From assembly GCF_014356525.2 (NCBI RefSeq), contig NC_052510.1, positions 53,562,045-53,626,044 of the forward strand: a stretch of DNA of 64,000 nt. The letters are read 5' to 3'. Shown here in pieces: positions 10,195-22,081 of this stretch. The position numbers and the translations under genes were made by a program. This stretch comes from Nilaparvata lugens (taxonomy: Eukaryota > Arthropoda > Insecta > Hemiptera > Delphacidae). The notes beneath the pieces were generated by a model. The model saw only the letters and a program-made list of their open reading frames with translations. It did not search any database and had not been told where the DNA came from. Position 1 is the stretch's first letter, and each line of letters begins with the position of its first letter.

Positions 10195-10676
10195 TATTGC
10201 CTATTGAACGAATAATATTAACTCAATAATACGGTACCGGTACCTATCTCTAGCTCTTAATAGGCTAGATTGAATATTCACTTATGCTCGTAACATAAAT
10301 TAGTGTTCCTTTCAGTATACCTATTTCAATATAGCTCTATATGGCTCGTCTATTGGTGGCCGGCTTGTGGCTCACTCGGGTTGCCACAACCCGAACTTTC
10401 TAACACACACCCTCCAATGGTTGATCTCTGGCGACTCACTAGTGGCTCAATGTAATACGAGCCTAAATTCCTGAATGATAGGTACCGGGCCTTGAAATTT
10501 AAATTAAGGGTTGCGTTTGCATTACGTGTGCGAAGTTGAAACGTTTGTAAGAGACTTGATTGTACAGTGGTTGAGTATTTTGGTAGAGTATTCACGTTAA
10601 TATATCAGGGTTCTAATATTACTTCACAATAGTAAATGAGCTATAATAAAACATAAACAAATGATAAAAAACTCAC

Positions 10677-10722
10677 AAACTAAGGATGTTATGAAAAGGA
10701 TAATACAGAGGCACCTCTCCAC
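10677..10722 (-). CDS. Candidate signal-peptide exon of the regucalcin-like gene
   Basis: The 46-bp stretch on the minus strand has acceptor AGTTTCAG and a strong donor GTGAGT. Its frame gives V-E-R-C-L-C-I-I-L-F-I-T-S-L-V and one spare T. Joined to the GT that opens exon 9039-9212 this gives Cys, then S-E-D-Y-K-V, which looks like a short signal peptide and cleavage site. No ATG lies in the open frame before the acceptor, so Met must come from an upstream exon. A candidate is ATG at 11986-11988 followed directly by donor GTGAGT, which would give M-V-E-R-C. The phase fit and hydrophobic core support it; it is still an inference. Confidence 0.45.
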
Positions 10723-10856
10723 CTGAAACTGAGAGAAATAATCACAATCAATCAGCTATTGTATTAAAAAGTCCTGAACCAGAAACAAAAAATCCTAATA
10801 TGATTGATCTCTATTGGAAATCCCTTAATAACTTGGAAACGTTAACCATCAGCAAT

Positions 10857-11112
10857 AGCATAGCCACCTCTATAGAGAGGTCCACGTTATAATGACAGTA
10901 TTTTATCAACTTTGGTTTTGCTATCCTTGTCTATCATTCAGCAGAGCCGGTGATACAATCCATTTCTAGGTCCACAACGATGCCAATTATGTTTTTGACT
11001 GTGTAGTAATATAATTAATTAATTCAGAGAATCGGCATCTCTATTCTCCTATCTTTATCTCCACTGTCATTATAACGTGGACCTATCTACAATACATTAG
11101 AGGTGGCTATGG
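10857..11112. mobile_element. MITE, family M2
   Basis: Inverted ends CATAGCCACCTCTA and TAGAGGTGGCTATG enclose inner repeats GGTCCACGTTATAATGACAG / CATTATAACGTGGACC. A diverged relative is at 43515-43868. Confidence 0.7.
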
Positions 11113-11339
11113 CAATATCTTTCTAGTCTTGGTCAATTAAAACAACGTAAGATCTGGAAGCTAATTTTCTAGAATTTATTTATTTTCAGAAAATAGGAAA
11201 ATGTTATAATGATAATGAAGATTTCCAACTTTAATGAACATGATATATGTCATTTGATTCGGATTTATTATTCTCTATCTTCCAGGATTTAATATTATTG
11301 AATGAGATACTTGAAAAAAAAAACAGAATTTACAAAAAA

Positions 11340-12010
11340 AACTCTCTAGTAGAAATCTTTGTACGATTCCTCATACTTCAAGTAAAGAAATGATTGATTG
11401 TACTTGGGGCAAAATGATCTATATACAATTGTCAGGATGCAATGCACCAACAAGATTTTTAAAATATATAAAAGCAATCTCCTCAAATTGGAGAGTTGAG
11501 GAATTTTAGTTTGAAGAACAATCCTCTATAGGAGTGAGAAATATTTGGAATAATATTTAAACCATAATTGTTAATGTGAGTGATATAAAATGAATCAATC
11601 ACATGCCATGATAGAGAGAAAATAATACAAAAATTTAAGATGAAGAAATGGAGACTTTAACTCCTTCAAATTGGTGAAAGTTCTAGAAATTGTAAAGTGG
11701 AATGAATGGGAGAATTGTGCAGAAAATAGTTACGGTACGTTATATTATAATCTATGTAGATGATATTAATCGAAATCTCTCACCAAGTTAATCTTTTTTT
11801 TGAATCCTTAAAATTGGTGATGTTCTAGAAATTATAAAGTGAAATAAATGGAAGAATTGTGCAGAAAAAGTTACGTTATACTTTGATTTGATTTAGATTA
11901 AATTTTCTCCCTGGAGACTCTTAAAAGAGTATAGGAAATCGTCAAGAATCTATGTACCTAGATGATATCAATCAAAATCACTCACCATGTTAATTTTTTT
12001 AAAACTTCGA
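11340..12010. repeat. Local tandem and dispersed duplications
   Basis: A segment at about 11665-11800 (GTTCTAGAAATTGTAAAGTG ... CACCAAGTTAATC) is repeated diverged at 11820-11995. The segment near 11350-11500 (GATTCCTCATACTTCAAG ...) recurs diverged at 12715-12860. The ATG-GTGAGT at 11984-11988 falls in one of these copies. Confidence 0.5.
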
Positions 12011-15000
12011 AATAGGCTACAGAACTTATCCAATATTAACAAGAGAAACTCATGTTCTCTCCTTCTTATATATTTTGACTTACAGTAGGCCTACTACCAA
12101 CTCCACTTTCCATTTGACCATAATCCTTATTTTTACCCTGTCAAAAATAATGAGCAATTCGATTATTTATTTTATCGGTAGAGAAAACAAATTCCAATGA
12201 CACGATTATTCCATTAAATAGCCTACTGTCAACGACGATTGTTGTGATACTATAAGAATGTTGATATCTGTGAGCTGTGATAGAATTGTTAGCACAAGGA
12301 AAAGGAAGCTTAAAATAATATTATTGATAAGAAAGCTACTAAGGTAATCAAGCAAAAATTATTAAGTATACTGAAGGTCTCAACATTAAAAATTTATTGC
12401 TCATAATAAATCACTCCATGTAGAGAATTAATTTTATGGATTTCTGGAAGATCAGATTTCTTTTCTGTATATTTAATGGGATTGTTTCCCAATTGATAAT
12501 AATTTTATGATACGGTATATTTTACATTTGGTAGGGTCGGAAACTGTTCATACTGAGTCCAGACAGTATTCGACTAGCAGAATTATTTAATAAAAACAAT
12601 ATAAAAATCTTGAAGTATTTAAAAATAAAGAGTAGGCTACTTCAAGATGTTTATATTGCTTTTATTAATTCATTAAAAGTAGCTCATGTGAGTGAAGTGT
12701 TTTCAGAATTCTTTGTTCGATTCCTCATACTTTGAGTAAAGAAATGTCTGATTGTAGCCTACATGAATGGGCTAAATTATCTGTATACAAATGATTAGAA
12801 TGCAATGCTCCAACAAGATTTTCCAAATAAATATATGAAAGCAATCTCAATTCAATTAAGAATGGTCAAAAATTAAAATCACTCAATCTCTAAAAATGAT
12901 AGTAGGCCTACTTGACGAGAGGAACAATAATATGTCATCAGATTGGCAAAATTCACTCCTATTCTTGATTTATAAGCATTTTTTGAAGATGAGTGATTTT
13001 TCTGATCCGAAAATGGAGGAAAGATTTTATATTTCAGTGAATATCTCACCCTGTGAATGAAACGTCACATATTATAGCACAACACTTGTTAGGTCTACCT
13101 CTATCCATTGCCCGAATATCAAACAAATCTAGGAGATTTGCATTTATCATGAAGTCCATGAATCTTGAATTTTTGCAAAAATGGTCGAAAATTGAAATCG
13201 TTCAAACTCTATCAGGAATGATAATAGTACTACATGACGAATAATATACCGTACATTTAATCGAATTTGCAAAGTTCAACAAAACAAAATTTTATTTTAA
13301 ATTTGATTAAATCTTTATCATTTCAAGTTTTGCTTGTGGTTTATTCCGAGTTCAAGCTTTGCACTTTACAAAAGAAATTTCATTTTAAACTGGATCAAAT
13401 CTATATCGAGTCTCATTTTTTATAATGTGGTTCATCAGCAAAAGTAATTCAGGTTAAGCTTTTACTGTGCCAAAGCGTCCCAATAGAACACAAAGTCCCA
13501 TACTTACCTACGGTACCGTTAGGCTAATGTTAATGAATCTAAATTTAGTAGTATTAAGTACACCAACAAACTTTAATTAATAAGTATGAATATTTTACAA
13601 TTTGCTTAATTTTGTTTAAGAATAAAGTCATTTTTGTAATTTTGCAGTTTTCTCCCAATTGAATATCTTTTGGTTAAACATTTTCCATTACGGTACCTAC
13701 TTATTAAAATTCATTTTTGTACTTTTGGAAATGTCTTCTAAGTGGTAGCTGGTAGTGGTACCTTCACCATTTTCTTCACAGCACACTGGGATATGGGAAA
13801 TAAGATCATCCACTTGCATAAATGTGGAAGTTATTGGCTACCTACCGTACCTTCTTTTGCAGTACCGGTAACTTACCTTCTTTTGACTGCAAATCAAACT
13901 TTTTTCACTGGCGTTATTTGCAAGAAGTTGATAGTTTAAAAATGCCATTCTATAATTTATTTATAATATAGGTATTTTTCTCTATTTATAGGCATAGGTA
14001 TTTATTTTTCATTTGAAATTGATTGCAGTTTAATGACATTATTATTGCATACCACGGTAAGCTGTGGAGATTTGTTACTATTTGAGAACAATAAATTAAA
14101 AGCTCACTCCTTTGTGAAGCCATTTCAATTAATAGATGCATGCAAAATTTAACACATGAAAGGAATAGCTGGTTTCAACAATTTATTTTGAATTTGAATT
14201 GAACCTTAATGGCAAACTGGACAAAGCTCTCGGCTGTTTGGGTTGGCATTTTGGATTAGCTTCATGTCCAGTCAATCAGAGAGCTTCTTATCTGTCGTGC
14301 TGACTGAAAAGATTGCTATTGTGGTTTGGCCCTTAGCCTTCAGCTGGACTGAAGTGGACTAGACCATGAGACCAACACATACCTAAATACTTCTATACCT
14401 AGACCAATAGCACGCAGCATGCAGGGGAATTGGTATTGCTACATGAATGCAGAGTTGGACATTTGTGAGCATGGCGTTTCCAGTTCCATATACTCCTGCA
14501 ACAAAAAGTTGATGCTACTATTGTCCCTGTGTGCAGGCTGATATCATGTCAAATCTCATTTTCACAATAGGCCTACTTGAAGATTGTCAGACCACTCTCA
14601 ATACGGTACCTCATGTGTTGAGGTGCCTCAAGCCTAGCAGAAATATTGAGTGACTTGTGGTTGGGGAGTCCATTAATATATTAGATAAAGCTTCAAGAAA
14701 TCCGTCGCTTCCGCTACTCAAAGGGAAGAGATATCCCATAGAGGAAATGTGTTAAAAAGCATACATAAGGCCTATAATACAACGAGAGCTGTTCATCTGT
14801 GTATGAGAATTTGTCATCTGAAAAGGCATGCAAGGCTAAATAAGATAGTAGGTACTAGCACGGTATATAATATATATTATATATGATTATATATTATATA
14901 ATCAAGAAGATTATTGACCGAGCAAAGTGGGGTCTAAGATTCAAGTAGACGATTTGGCATTTCTCTTAATGTTTTAATGTTTATATGTTGCGCGTTTACA

Positions 15001-16500
15001 GCGAAACGCGGTAATAGATTTTCATAAAATTTACAGGTATTTTCTATTTTTTGATTGCGCGTCGACGTATATACAAGGTTTTTGGAAATTTTGCATTTCA
15101 ACGATAATATAAAAGGAAAAAGGAGCCTCCTTCATACGCCAATATTAGAGTAAAAATCAGACTATAGAATTATTCATCATAAATCAGCTGACAAGTGATT
15201 ACACAGATGTGTGGAGAAGCCAGTCGATTGCTGTATTTCCATGAGGTCTGTAGTTTCAATCAGGTACTTGTAGATGAGTATACTGCGTGAGTTCTACTGT
15301 TCACAGAACTACTAGTATATTTTCATCTAAATACTGTGGTTACTAGAGTAATTATATAACCATGGTTATATAGTTACTATAGTAGGTACTAGGGTAATGG
15401 CAAATATGTCAAAACACACCTGGAATCAATATTAAATATTTATTGTGTTGATAACTGAAATCATCTGTAAGGTTGCACCAGAAACGTTGAACTTTCAAAA
15501 CCGTTTGAAATGTCAATCCTTGAAAGATGAACTGGATATAGCATATGCCTGTTCATAGCATTTATGAAAGTTAAGATATGATATCTTTTTCCTTTTCCTT
15601 TAGTCAGAATAAAACAAGTTGAGACTGACAAATAACCAGACATAACTCAACCTATTCTCAATCATCCTTCAGTTTATAAAACGCTTACTTATAGCTCTGT
15701 ATGTAAATATGCTTTCAAGAACATAGCTTGACAATCAAACTTCTCAATGGAAAATTTATTAATTCGATTTGCGCTTTGCTAGATTTATGCTCCTGTGAGA
15801 AAAGTTCTAACTAACCTCCAGTGCTCATGCTCAAGCTTTTATAGGTTTAATATACAAAAGGCCTTTGCTGGTAGGCAAAATATCGCATCCCTGAAAATAC
15901 AATGGAGTATAGACAAACTATACAGCACCAACATTTTTTGAGAAACATGCTTTCTGCTTTTAAAAAACATTCTGAATTATATCAGCATATTGTTATTTGA
16001 AAGCAATAACTCAAACTTGCAATCATGACCAAATAAAAAATCTTGATTTGATTATGTCCTAGCCTATCTTCTAGGTTATCTTCATAATTACACAGTTTGA
16101 CTATACGTTAGGCTATAGTTTTTGGAGATGCGATATTATGATTTTCTTCTACCCTGCTGATCGAGTGACCTTGTTATTTTCACAGAGGTGGATCAGCTAC
16201 AATAGTTGATTCTAGATTGTTATAAATTTCTGCTGTGTAATAACTTAGTTTAAAGGTTTGTATATAATCTATTCTCATGATAAATACCAGTAAATTTAGT
16301 ATTATATACAGTTGCATGAGTTATATGTTTTGATATTACAGTTATCTACTTTGAGAAGTCTGGAAGATAGCAGATTGCTGACAATAATTTTCTTGATTGC
16401 ATCAAGTTTCTAAATCCCCTTGTATTTTGTATGCATCAGTTTGTGTATAATATTTGATTTTAAATGTCAAGGATTCTTGCTGATATTACATAATTATACT
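12011..16500. other. Intergenic/upstream region, few features
   Basis: AT-rich with no convincing coding exon. It holds a small foldback at 12587-12669 (same family as 21965-22081), a TA palindrome at 14865-14905, a palindrome ATAACCATGGTTATAT near 15357, and sequence at 14915-15140 that looks like a dispersed repeat (GACCGAGCAAAGTGGGG ...). The 5' end of the regucalcin-like gene should lie somewhere here. Confidence 0.4.
12587..12669. repeat. Small foldback, TTAATAAAAACAATATAAA family
   Basis: Inverted ends TTAATAAAAACAATATAAA and TTTATATTGCTTTTATTAA with CTTGAAGTA / TACTTCAAG inside. A longer copy is at 21965-22081. Confidence 0.6.
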
Positions 16501-16559
16501 ATCATTGGCAAAGTTGAATACGGTAATTAAAGATTGGGATCTAGTCACAGCAAGGTTAT

Positions 16560-16686
16560 ATGCAATGTATCAGCGCCACACTCTCGCCAAGTTCCAAGCG
16601 CCTTGCTAAATACGGGTGGAGTGATGGAAAGCGGCGGCACAGTAGTCATCCAAACTCTCGCGCTTGCCGAAATTTATATGCATTTG
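16560..16686 (+). promoter_or_regulatory. Probable promoter/5' UTR exon of COX6C
   Basis: A GC-richer island (AAGCGGCGGCACAGTAGTC etc.) in AT-rich surroundings, ending with a plausible donor TTTG-GTAAGA at 16686/16687. The first coding exon starts exactly at a splice acceptor, so a separate 5' UTR exon must exist, and this is the best candidate. The start site is not defined. Confidence 0.4.
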
Positions 16687-16887
16687 GTAAGAGTGTAGAA
16701 ATTGAAGTGCCATTTGCACTAGACGCTATTTCATGATATTTAGTACCTTGTTTTGTAATATGATATCATAACTGGCACTTCGATTGAGCATTACAACTTT
16801 CACAGTGATTAGTGATTTATTCAAGTTAGCTATTCTTGATAAATTTGTGATACAGAATTTGGTTCATATTATAATTGTTGTTTTCAG

Positions 16888-17048
16888 ATGTCTGCCAAGG
16901 CTATAGCAAAGCCCGTAATGAGGCGGATGCTTTACACTCAAACCAAAAAGGATCTGGTTATTGCCATTGCAGCTTCAGTGGCTACTGGGGTTGCCTACAA
17001 ATTTTTGGTGGCTGAACCTAGGAAGCAGAGATACGCAGAATTCTACAG
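16888..17048 (+). CDS. cype: Cytochrome c oxidase subunit 6C, coding exon 1
   Basis: COX6C is a small single-pass subunit of respiratory complex IV in the mitochondrial inner membrane (cyclope in Drosophila). The ATG follows the acceptor TTTTCAG directly, so the 5' UTR is on another exon. This exon gives 53 codons and two bases of an Arg codon, with donor TACAG-GTAACT. The basic N-terminus (K-P-V-M-R-R-M) is followed by a membrane segment at about residues 23-41 and the conserved V-A-E-P-R-K at 41-46 with Y-A-E-F-Y after it. Joined to 19322-19388 the protein is 75 residues, the usual family size. No frameshift or odd codon use. Confidence 0.93.
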
Positions 17049-17063
17049 GTAACTTGAGATTTT

Positions 17064-17861
17064 TACTTTCCTTGCCCTATTACCATAGGTAAGGAAGGTA
17101 TTGCTTTCCGAAAAAAAAATAAGGTACCCAATTTTCAAACTTCTATACGTTTCAAGGTCCCCTGAGTCCAAAAAAGTGGTTTTTGGGTATTGGTCTGTAT
17201 GTGTGTATGAGTGTATGTGCGTCTGTGTACACAATATCTCATCTCCCAATTAAGGGAATGACTTGAAATTTGGAACTTAAGGTCCTTACAATATAAGGAT
17301 CCGACACGAACAATTTCGATCAAATGAAATTCAAGATGGCGGCTAAAATGGCGAAAATGTTGTCAAAAACAGGGGTTTTTGCGATTTGATCAAAAACGGC
17401 TCTAATGATTTCGATTAAATTCATACCTAAAATAGTTATTGATAAGCTCTATCAACTGCCACAAGTCCCATATCTGTAAAAATTTCAGGAGCTCCGCCCC
17501 GTCTTTGCAAAGTTTGATTTTAGAATCCCAATTATCAGGCTTCAGATACAATTTAAACAAAAAAATTCGAGTGGAAAAGATTGACATTACAATTAATGTC
17601 CAGTAACATTTTCACCTAAACTTGAAAATAAGCACGAAATTCGAGAAAATGTGATTATTCTTTTGCAAACTGTTGGCAACTGTTGATTCTAATAAATGAT
17701 TCACTATAAAGAGATAGCAGACCTTGTATGTCTCCAGCGTTATTGTCCTGTCACCAGCTGGCTCAGATATTTGTTTATAAGAGATGCCCGTGAACACTAG
17801 CCTCATGTGATGAATTTTTTTAACGGCAAGGAAAAGTCGTGTGAGTGCGCCACACCAGATT
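17064..17861 (+). repeat. Dispersed ~800-bp repeat, copy 1 (COX6C intron)
   Basis: Starts ACTTTCCTTGCCC and ends GAGTGCGCCACACCAGAT. It matches 22737-23545 in the same orientation over the whole length. It contains a TGTGTG-rich stretch, GATGGCGGCTAAAATGGCG and GTTATTGTCCTGTCACCAGC, and an internal inverted pair ACTTTCCTTGCC / GGCAAGGAAAAGT. No coding capacity. It begins only 15 bp after the COX6C donor. Confidence 0.85.
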
Positions 17862-18074
17862 GTTATTGTATTGTCACCTTGTCAGTGCCTGTCACCTACA
17901 TATGCTCAGGCCGGAATGTAATGATTTTTTCCTGACGCCATTGTACATTCCAGAGTAGAGCCGTGATAAAAGATATGTCTATTGACCTTAATACCAATCC
18001 AACATAGTTGGACAAGAAATCGGATAGTGAATGGCCCGCTTGAAAAACGTTTTTTTAGCGCATCAGAGTTTAAA

Positions 18075-18180
18075 ACGCAGCGCTTTCTTAAGCGACACAG
18101 TGTGACGAGAACCCAACCTTTTTAGATAATGCTATCACGGAAGATGAGTCTTGGATGTTTGAGTACAACCCATTTTTATG
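18075..18180 (+). pseudogene. Possible mariner-type transposase remnant
   Basis: The frame gives S-V-T-R-T-Q-P-F, then after a stop I-T-E-D-E-S-W-M-F-E-Y-N-P. This resembles the I-T-x-D-E-S/T-W-x-x-x-Y-x-P segment around the first catalytic Asp of mariner/Tc1 transposases. It is short and interrupted, and nothing else of the enzyme is seen. The longer open frame at 18178-18528 does not continue the motif. Confidence 0.4.
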
Positions 18181-18469
18181 GTTCAACACTTCCTAAAAAG
18201 TCTGGGACCTCGGCACACTGTGTTGCTCAAAGTTGCGCTGCGGCCGCTTTATTTTGAACTCTCTCGCGAGAGGAACATGCCTGTTGTCACTCTTGGAAAT
18301 GCCTGTAACAACACTCCGGCAGGGCGGATACAACGTACTGGCTTGCAGGTCGCAGTTGGCCTTAATCCCATGACTCAAACCATAATCATAACAGCCGCAA
18401 CACTCTGCAATGTGCGTCGGAAAAAATACATTAAGACTACTTTCCGGACATACGCTGTAGAATTTAGGC

Positions 18470-18620
18470 TAGCTCAGGTCTGGTATCAGAGTTTTAAGGT
18501 CGCATCTAATCATTTTCAGGGCCTCTGACATGATCTAACGACTGTTTTTAGGAAGCTGGGACCAACAGATTAACTTATCCATCTGAGACACGAATTGGGC
18601 CGAGAGAAATATCTTGGTAT
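18470..18620 (-). mobile_element. SINE family 1, partial and diverged
   Basis: Matches the 3' body of the SINE at 9252-9504 on the minus strand (GCTCAGGTCTGG ... GGGCCTCTGACATGA ... GGGCCGAG) without the tRNA head. Confidence 0.7.
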
Positions 18621-18924
18621 AAGATAGGTCTATAATTCATAGATTGATTTGGCACCGTGCTATCGAGTTGTACAATATACCAGCTAAAAAGTAAATTAAA
18701 AAAGTAATATAGGTACCAGCTATTTGTATTCTGAAAGTGATTCTTAATTTACCGAGGATTATTAATAATTTCAATAATTGAAACAAATTTATTCATTCTG
18801 TGATACAATGTTTAGGTACATAAGATTGAAGCCAAATCAAATTATTATTTTATTGTAAATTATTACAGTTTCAATATCAGCATGGAACTATTCAACTAAA
18901 CTCAGTCTATTTGTGCTTTAAACA

Positions 18925-18954
18925 GACCCTTGCGAAGTACGGGTTACCAGCTAG
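18925..18954 (+). mobile_element. Helitron 3' terminus
   Basis: A hairpin ACCCTTGCG-AAG-TACGGGT is followed by TACCAGCTAG and then T, the typical Helitron ending (stem-loop, CTRR, insertion before T). The 5' end of this copy was not found. Confidence 0.6.
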
Positions 18955-19321
18955 TAAATCATAAATTTGGATGATGTCTAATAAAACATTAAAGCCCGAA
19001 GTGTTTATTGAAATGATAGCGAGTGATTGCTAGTTTTTCCAATTAAAAACTTAGCGTTTCTCATTATAATGGTTAGATTCAAGGTTTTATGAAGATGCTT
19101 CAGATTCGAAGGTTTTTTTGGTTTTTCCAGGTAGAAGAAATAATATCAATTTTCTAACGGTCAAGCTACTTTTATATAATATATTTTATATCATTCAACA
19201 ATACATGATTATAAAGTTTTTTGTACGGCGTTAGACAATAGTTTAACACTCAAATGTATTTCAAGTATTAATAGTTGAATGTATTTAAATATTTGAAGTG
19301 TATAATTTCCCTTTTTTACAG

Positions 19322-19388
19322 AAACTACGACCCAAATGCAGCCTACGACAGAATGGAGGCCAAGGGCGTTTTTCAAGACTTGCCTTGA
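19322..19388 (+). CDS. cype: Cytochrome c oxidase subunit 6C, coding exon 2
   Basis: Follows acceptor TTTTTTACAG and completes the Arg codon. It encodes the matrix or intermembrane-facing tail N-Y-D-P-N-A-A-Y-D-R-M-E-A-K-G-V-F-Q, matching the family pattern Y-D-x-x-x-x-F/Y-x-R-M-x-x-x-G-x-F, and stops at 19386-19388. A polyadenylation signal AATAAA follows at 19463-19468. The 2.3-kb intron before it contains an 800-bp repeat, a SINE piece, a transposase scrap and a Helitron end. Confidence 0.93.
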
Positions 19389-19462
19389 AAGGCTAAATAT
19401 GTGGTTTATGTAAATTCGAAAAAGTGTTTAGATTGTATGTTCTTTAGATTAAATTCCAATTA

Positions 19463-19468
19463 AATAAA
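19463..19468 (+). terminator. COX6C polyadenylation signal
   Basis: Canonical AATAAA, 75 bp after the stop codon. Confidence 0.7.
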
Positions 19469-19740
19469 AACTGATGCTTTAACACTCCTATTCACATGTT
19501 TTCTTTTCAATTTTAGCGTGAATTTGGTATTATTTTGTGAATTACATTTTAAATCAAAAGAATAAACCATTTATAAGATGGACATATCATAGACTAGGAC
19601 ATATCGTACTGGTTCTGGAGTAAAAATAGATTTCGCCTAAATTTTTTTAAAAATAAACAAATTTTGCCTACTAAAATGAAGATAATATTTCAATTGCGTA
19701 GTTTATTATTCGCAATAGAAACATCAAATTTTATAATCTA

Positions 19741-20578
19741 TCTATCTATATAAATAAAAATTGAGCCTCAAATTTTGAAGTTCAATAACTTTTTTATGAG
19801 TGCACCGAATTTTGATGATTTTTTTTAGTTGTTTTCGTTATGTTCAGGACCAGGTTTATGGCCTATCAAAATTTATAATCCGACTTCAGGACTCTTTCCT
19901 ACGGTCCTTCAAAGTTTGCATGTAATCCTTATGGGAGAAGAATTTGTGAGCTGGCCACACACAGAAATAAAAATCAGCTGTTATAATCATTGCGTCATCC
20001 TACAGCCGTCGGTAGATTTGTTTTTCAATTTTCTTCCTACTAATTCACAAAATTTAAATTCTGTAATTATTATGCCGCTATACGAACGACGTCCAAACTT
20101 GGGTGTAGATGCTGTAAATTAAGAATATGTAGGCTACGGGAAAATCAGCAGCAAGGAGATATACCATTCAATTCCCAGCAAGCTGCATTCAACTATAACT
20201 AAAAATACAAACTGCTACACAACTAACTAAGCACAAAGGAAGTCCATATTGAGATAAAAAGTATAGTATAATACTGAAATAATAATACTTAAAGTATAAT
20301 ACTGATTGTTGGATAATTTTCATAAAAATATAGTGCATAAGATTAAGCTAAGGCTAAGCACACCTGAGGAGGCGCGGCTGGTGATGCAAAGTATTGATCT
20401 TTGGAGGTTCCACGCCATGCCCGATTCAGTGTGTGTGAGTTCTTCCATTCAAACCAATAAGCAAGAAGCACCTGGATGCAAAATGCCGCATCGCCCCTCC
20501 TCAGGTGTATATCCAGCTAAAGTTTTGTCATGATATGTATTAACTATTTGGCGGTACGAAGTTCGCCGGGCCAGCTGG
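19741..20578 (+). mobile_element. Non-autonomous Helitron
   Basis: The 5' end is TCTATCTATATAAATAAAAA. The 3' end is a short hairpin GGCGGTACGAAGTTCGCC followed by GGGCCAGCTGG and T (CTRR end). It contains no Rep or helicase frame. Near the 3' end it holds a nested palindrome (about 20358-20512) with CACCTGAGGAGG and CCTCCTCAGGTG arms. Confidence 0.65.
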
Positions 20579-20699
20579 TAATTTAATAATAAATGGAAGT
20601 TGAATTATCAAGCGGTTGCTTAATTTTGCTTGGCAAACAGATTGGTGAAAGTTTGTAGACTTGCAATAATAAATGATTGAGTCAAAAGAAGTCAATAAG

Positions 20700-20830
20700 T
20701 TTTGCATCACTGGTTCGAAACGCGGGACAGCGACGGGAGCGGGACTATCTCAACTATTTAACCACGGCTTAGAACCTCTCCCGTTTCCGTCGCAGTCCAG
20801 CGTTTCGCTCCGTTGTGCGCAATGCTTGCA
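20700..20830. repeat. GC-rich imperfect palindrome
   Basis: GAAACGCGGGACAGCGACGG (20718-20737) pairs imperfectly with CCGTCGCAGTCCAGCGTTTC (20788-20807). It is GC-rich in an AT-rich setting and probably part of a degenerate foldback element. The open frame across it follows from composition. Confidence 0.5.
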
Positions 20831-21964
20831 ATTCGAGTTTGCAATAGGCCTAACAAATTAAGTGACTTATTTGCTAGGACAGGCTTTTTTGGTTAACTCA
20901 AAAAGTATGCATGTTACGGACATGATTATCCTGAACAAAATTGAAGCTTACATAATTTCCTAAAATATTCATCCCACAAATGTTTCTATACCTTTTATAG
21001 TTTTGGAGATATCCGCTCTTGGAGGTGTGACATTTTTGCAAAAACACGTTTGCCTCCATTTTTTTCCTATTTTGAAAAATGACAAAGGAATATGAAGGGA
21101 ATCTTTTAAACACCATTTTTGACTTGGCAGTTTTGTTGTGACCAATTAGGAGGTGAATATCAAAGTCGCCATCCTTACCCTTTGTGCGAAAGGGATGAGG
21201 CTAGTTTAAAAGTTGCATTTTTCAATTTAAACGCTTATATCTTAGAAAAATGCATTCAACTGACATGACTAACCATTCAAAAATGAAGCTTGATAAATTC
21301 CATGGAAAAATCTATGCTGGTTATGGGATGGATTATAGAGCATTTAATTCTACATTCTCTCTGAAGAGTGTAAAGTTATCAAAATAAGAGGTTTTCATCC
21401 AATTGTTCGCTCTTACAAAACTTATAACTCTCCAACAGTGCATCGTAAAAACGAATGCTTATCGTAGGATTGTAAAGAATTTAATTCCCTTTATTTTGAT
21501 GTATTATTCCACTATTTCATATTTTCCTTTCATTATAGCAGTCTGTTTTATAGCAGCTTCAATGTGGGGGATTAAATTTGAAATTACGCAACTACTGATC
21601 ATTTGACAAAGAAATTTGAAAGAATTGTCAGGAAATGTTTGTTTAGTGATTTTCTCATATCTTCATAGAAGCAGGACCTCCTATATACTACCTAGGTTTA
21701 TAGGAAGTACTGATAGAAGCCTAAAAAGATTGAGAACTTTCATAATGATTCAAGATCTTCCATTTCCAGTTGGATACAAATGAACTTGAGAAATCTGTAT
21801 TCGTTATCTAATTAATGAATTTAAAAAACAAGGAATGTGCATAATTGGAGAAATGGAATGAAATGAATGTATGCAATGGATAGTGTGCATACTTTGAATG
21901 AAAAGAGAGACCGCTATCAGATAGATTATAAAATCACTTCACTTGAATGGGCTACTTTTGTACA
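20831..21964. other. Intergenic, no gene seen
   Basis: AT-rich. Short open frames have no recognisable motif. No clear repeat boundaries. Confidence 0.4.
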
Positions 21965-22081
21965 AATTAATAAAAACAATATAAAAACTTGTAGTACCCT
22001 TTAAAACACATTGTTGAAATATTTTAAAGTTTCTAATAATGAAGGGTAGGTACTTCACGTTTTTATATGGTTTTTATTAAT
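21965..22081. repeat. Foldback, TTAATAAAAACAATATAAA family
   Basis: Arms ATTAATAAAAACAATATAAA and TTTATATGGTTTTTATTAAT with TAGTACCCTT / AAGGGTAGGTA inside; about 117 bp. Relative of 12587-12669. Confidence 0.65.

Noticed and set aside
18178..18528. 116-codon ORF as a transposase
   Set aside because: Only the sequence just upstream shows a mariner-like motif; this frame has no family motif and includes SINE sequence.
20673..20861. 62-codon ORF
   Set aside because: Covers a GC-rich palindrome; no motif.
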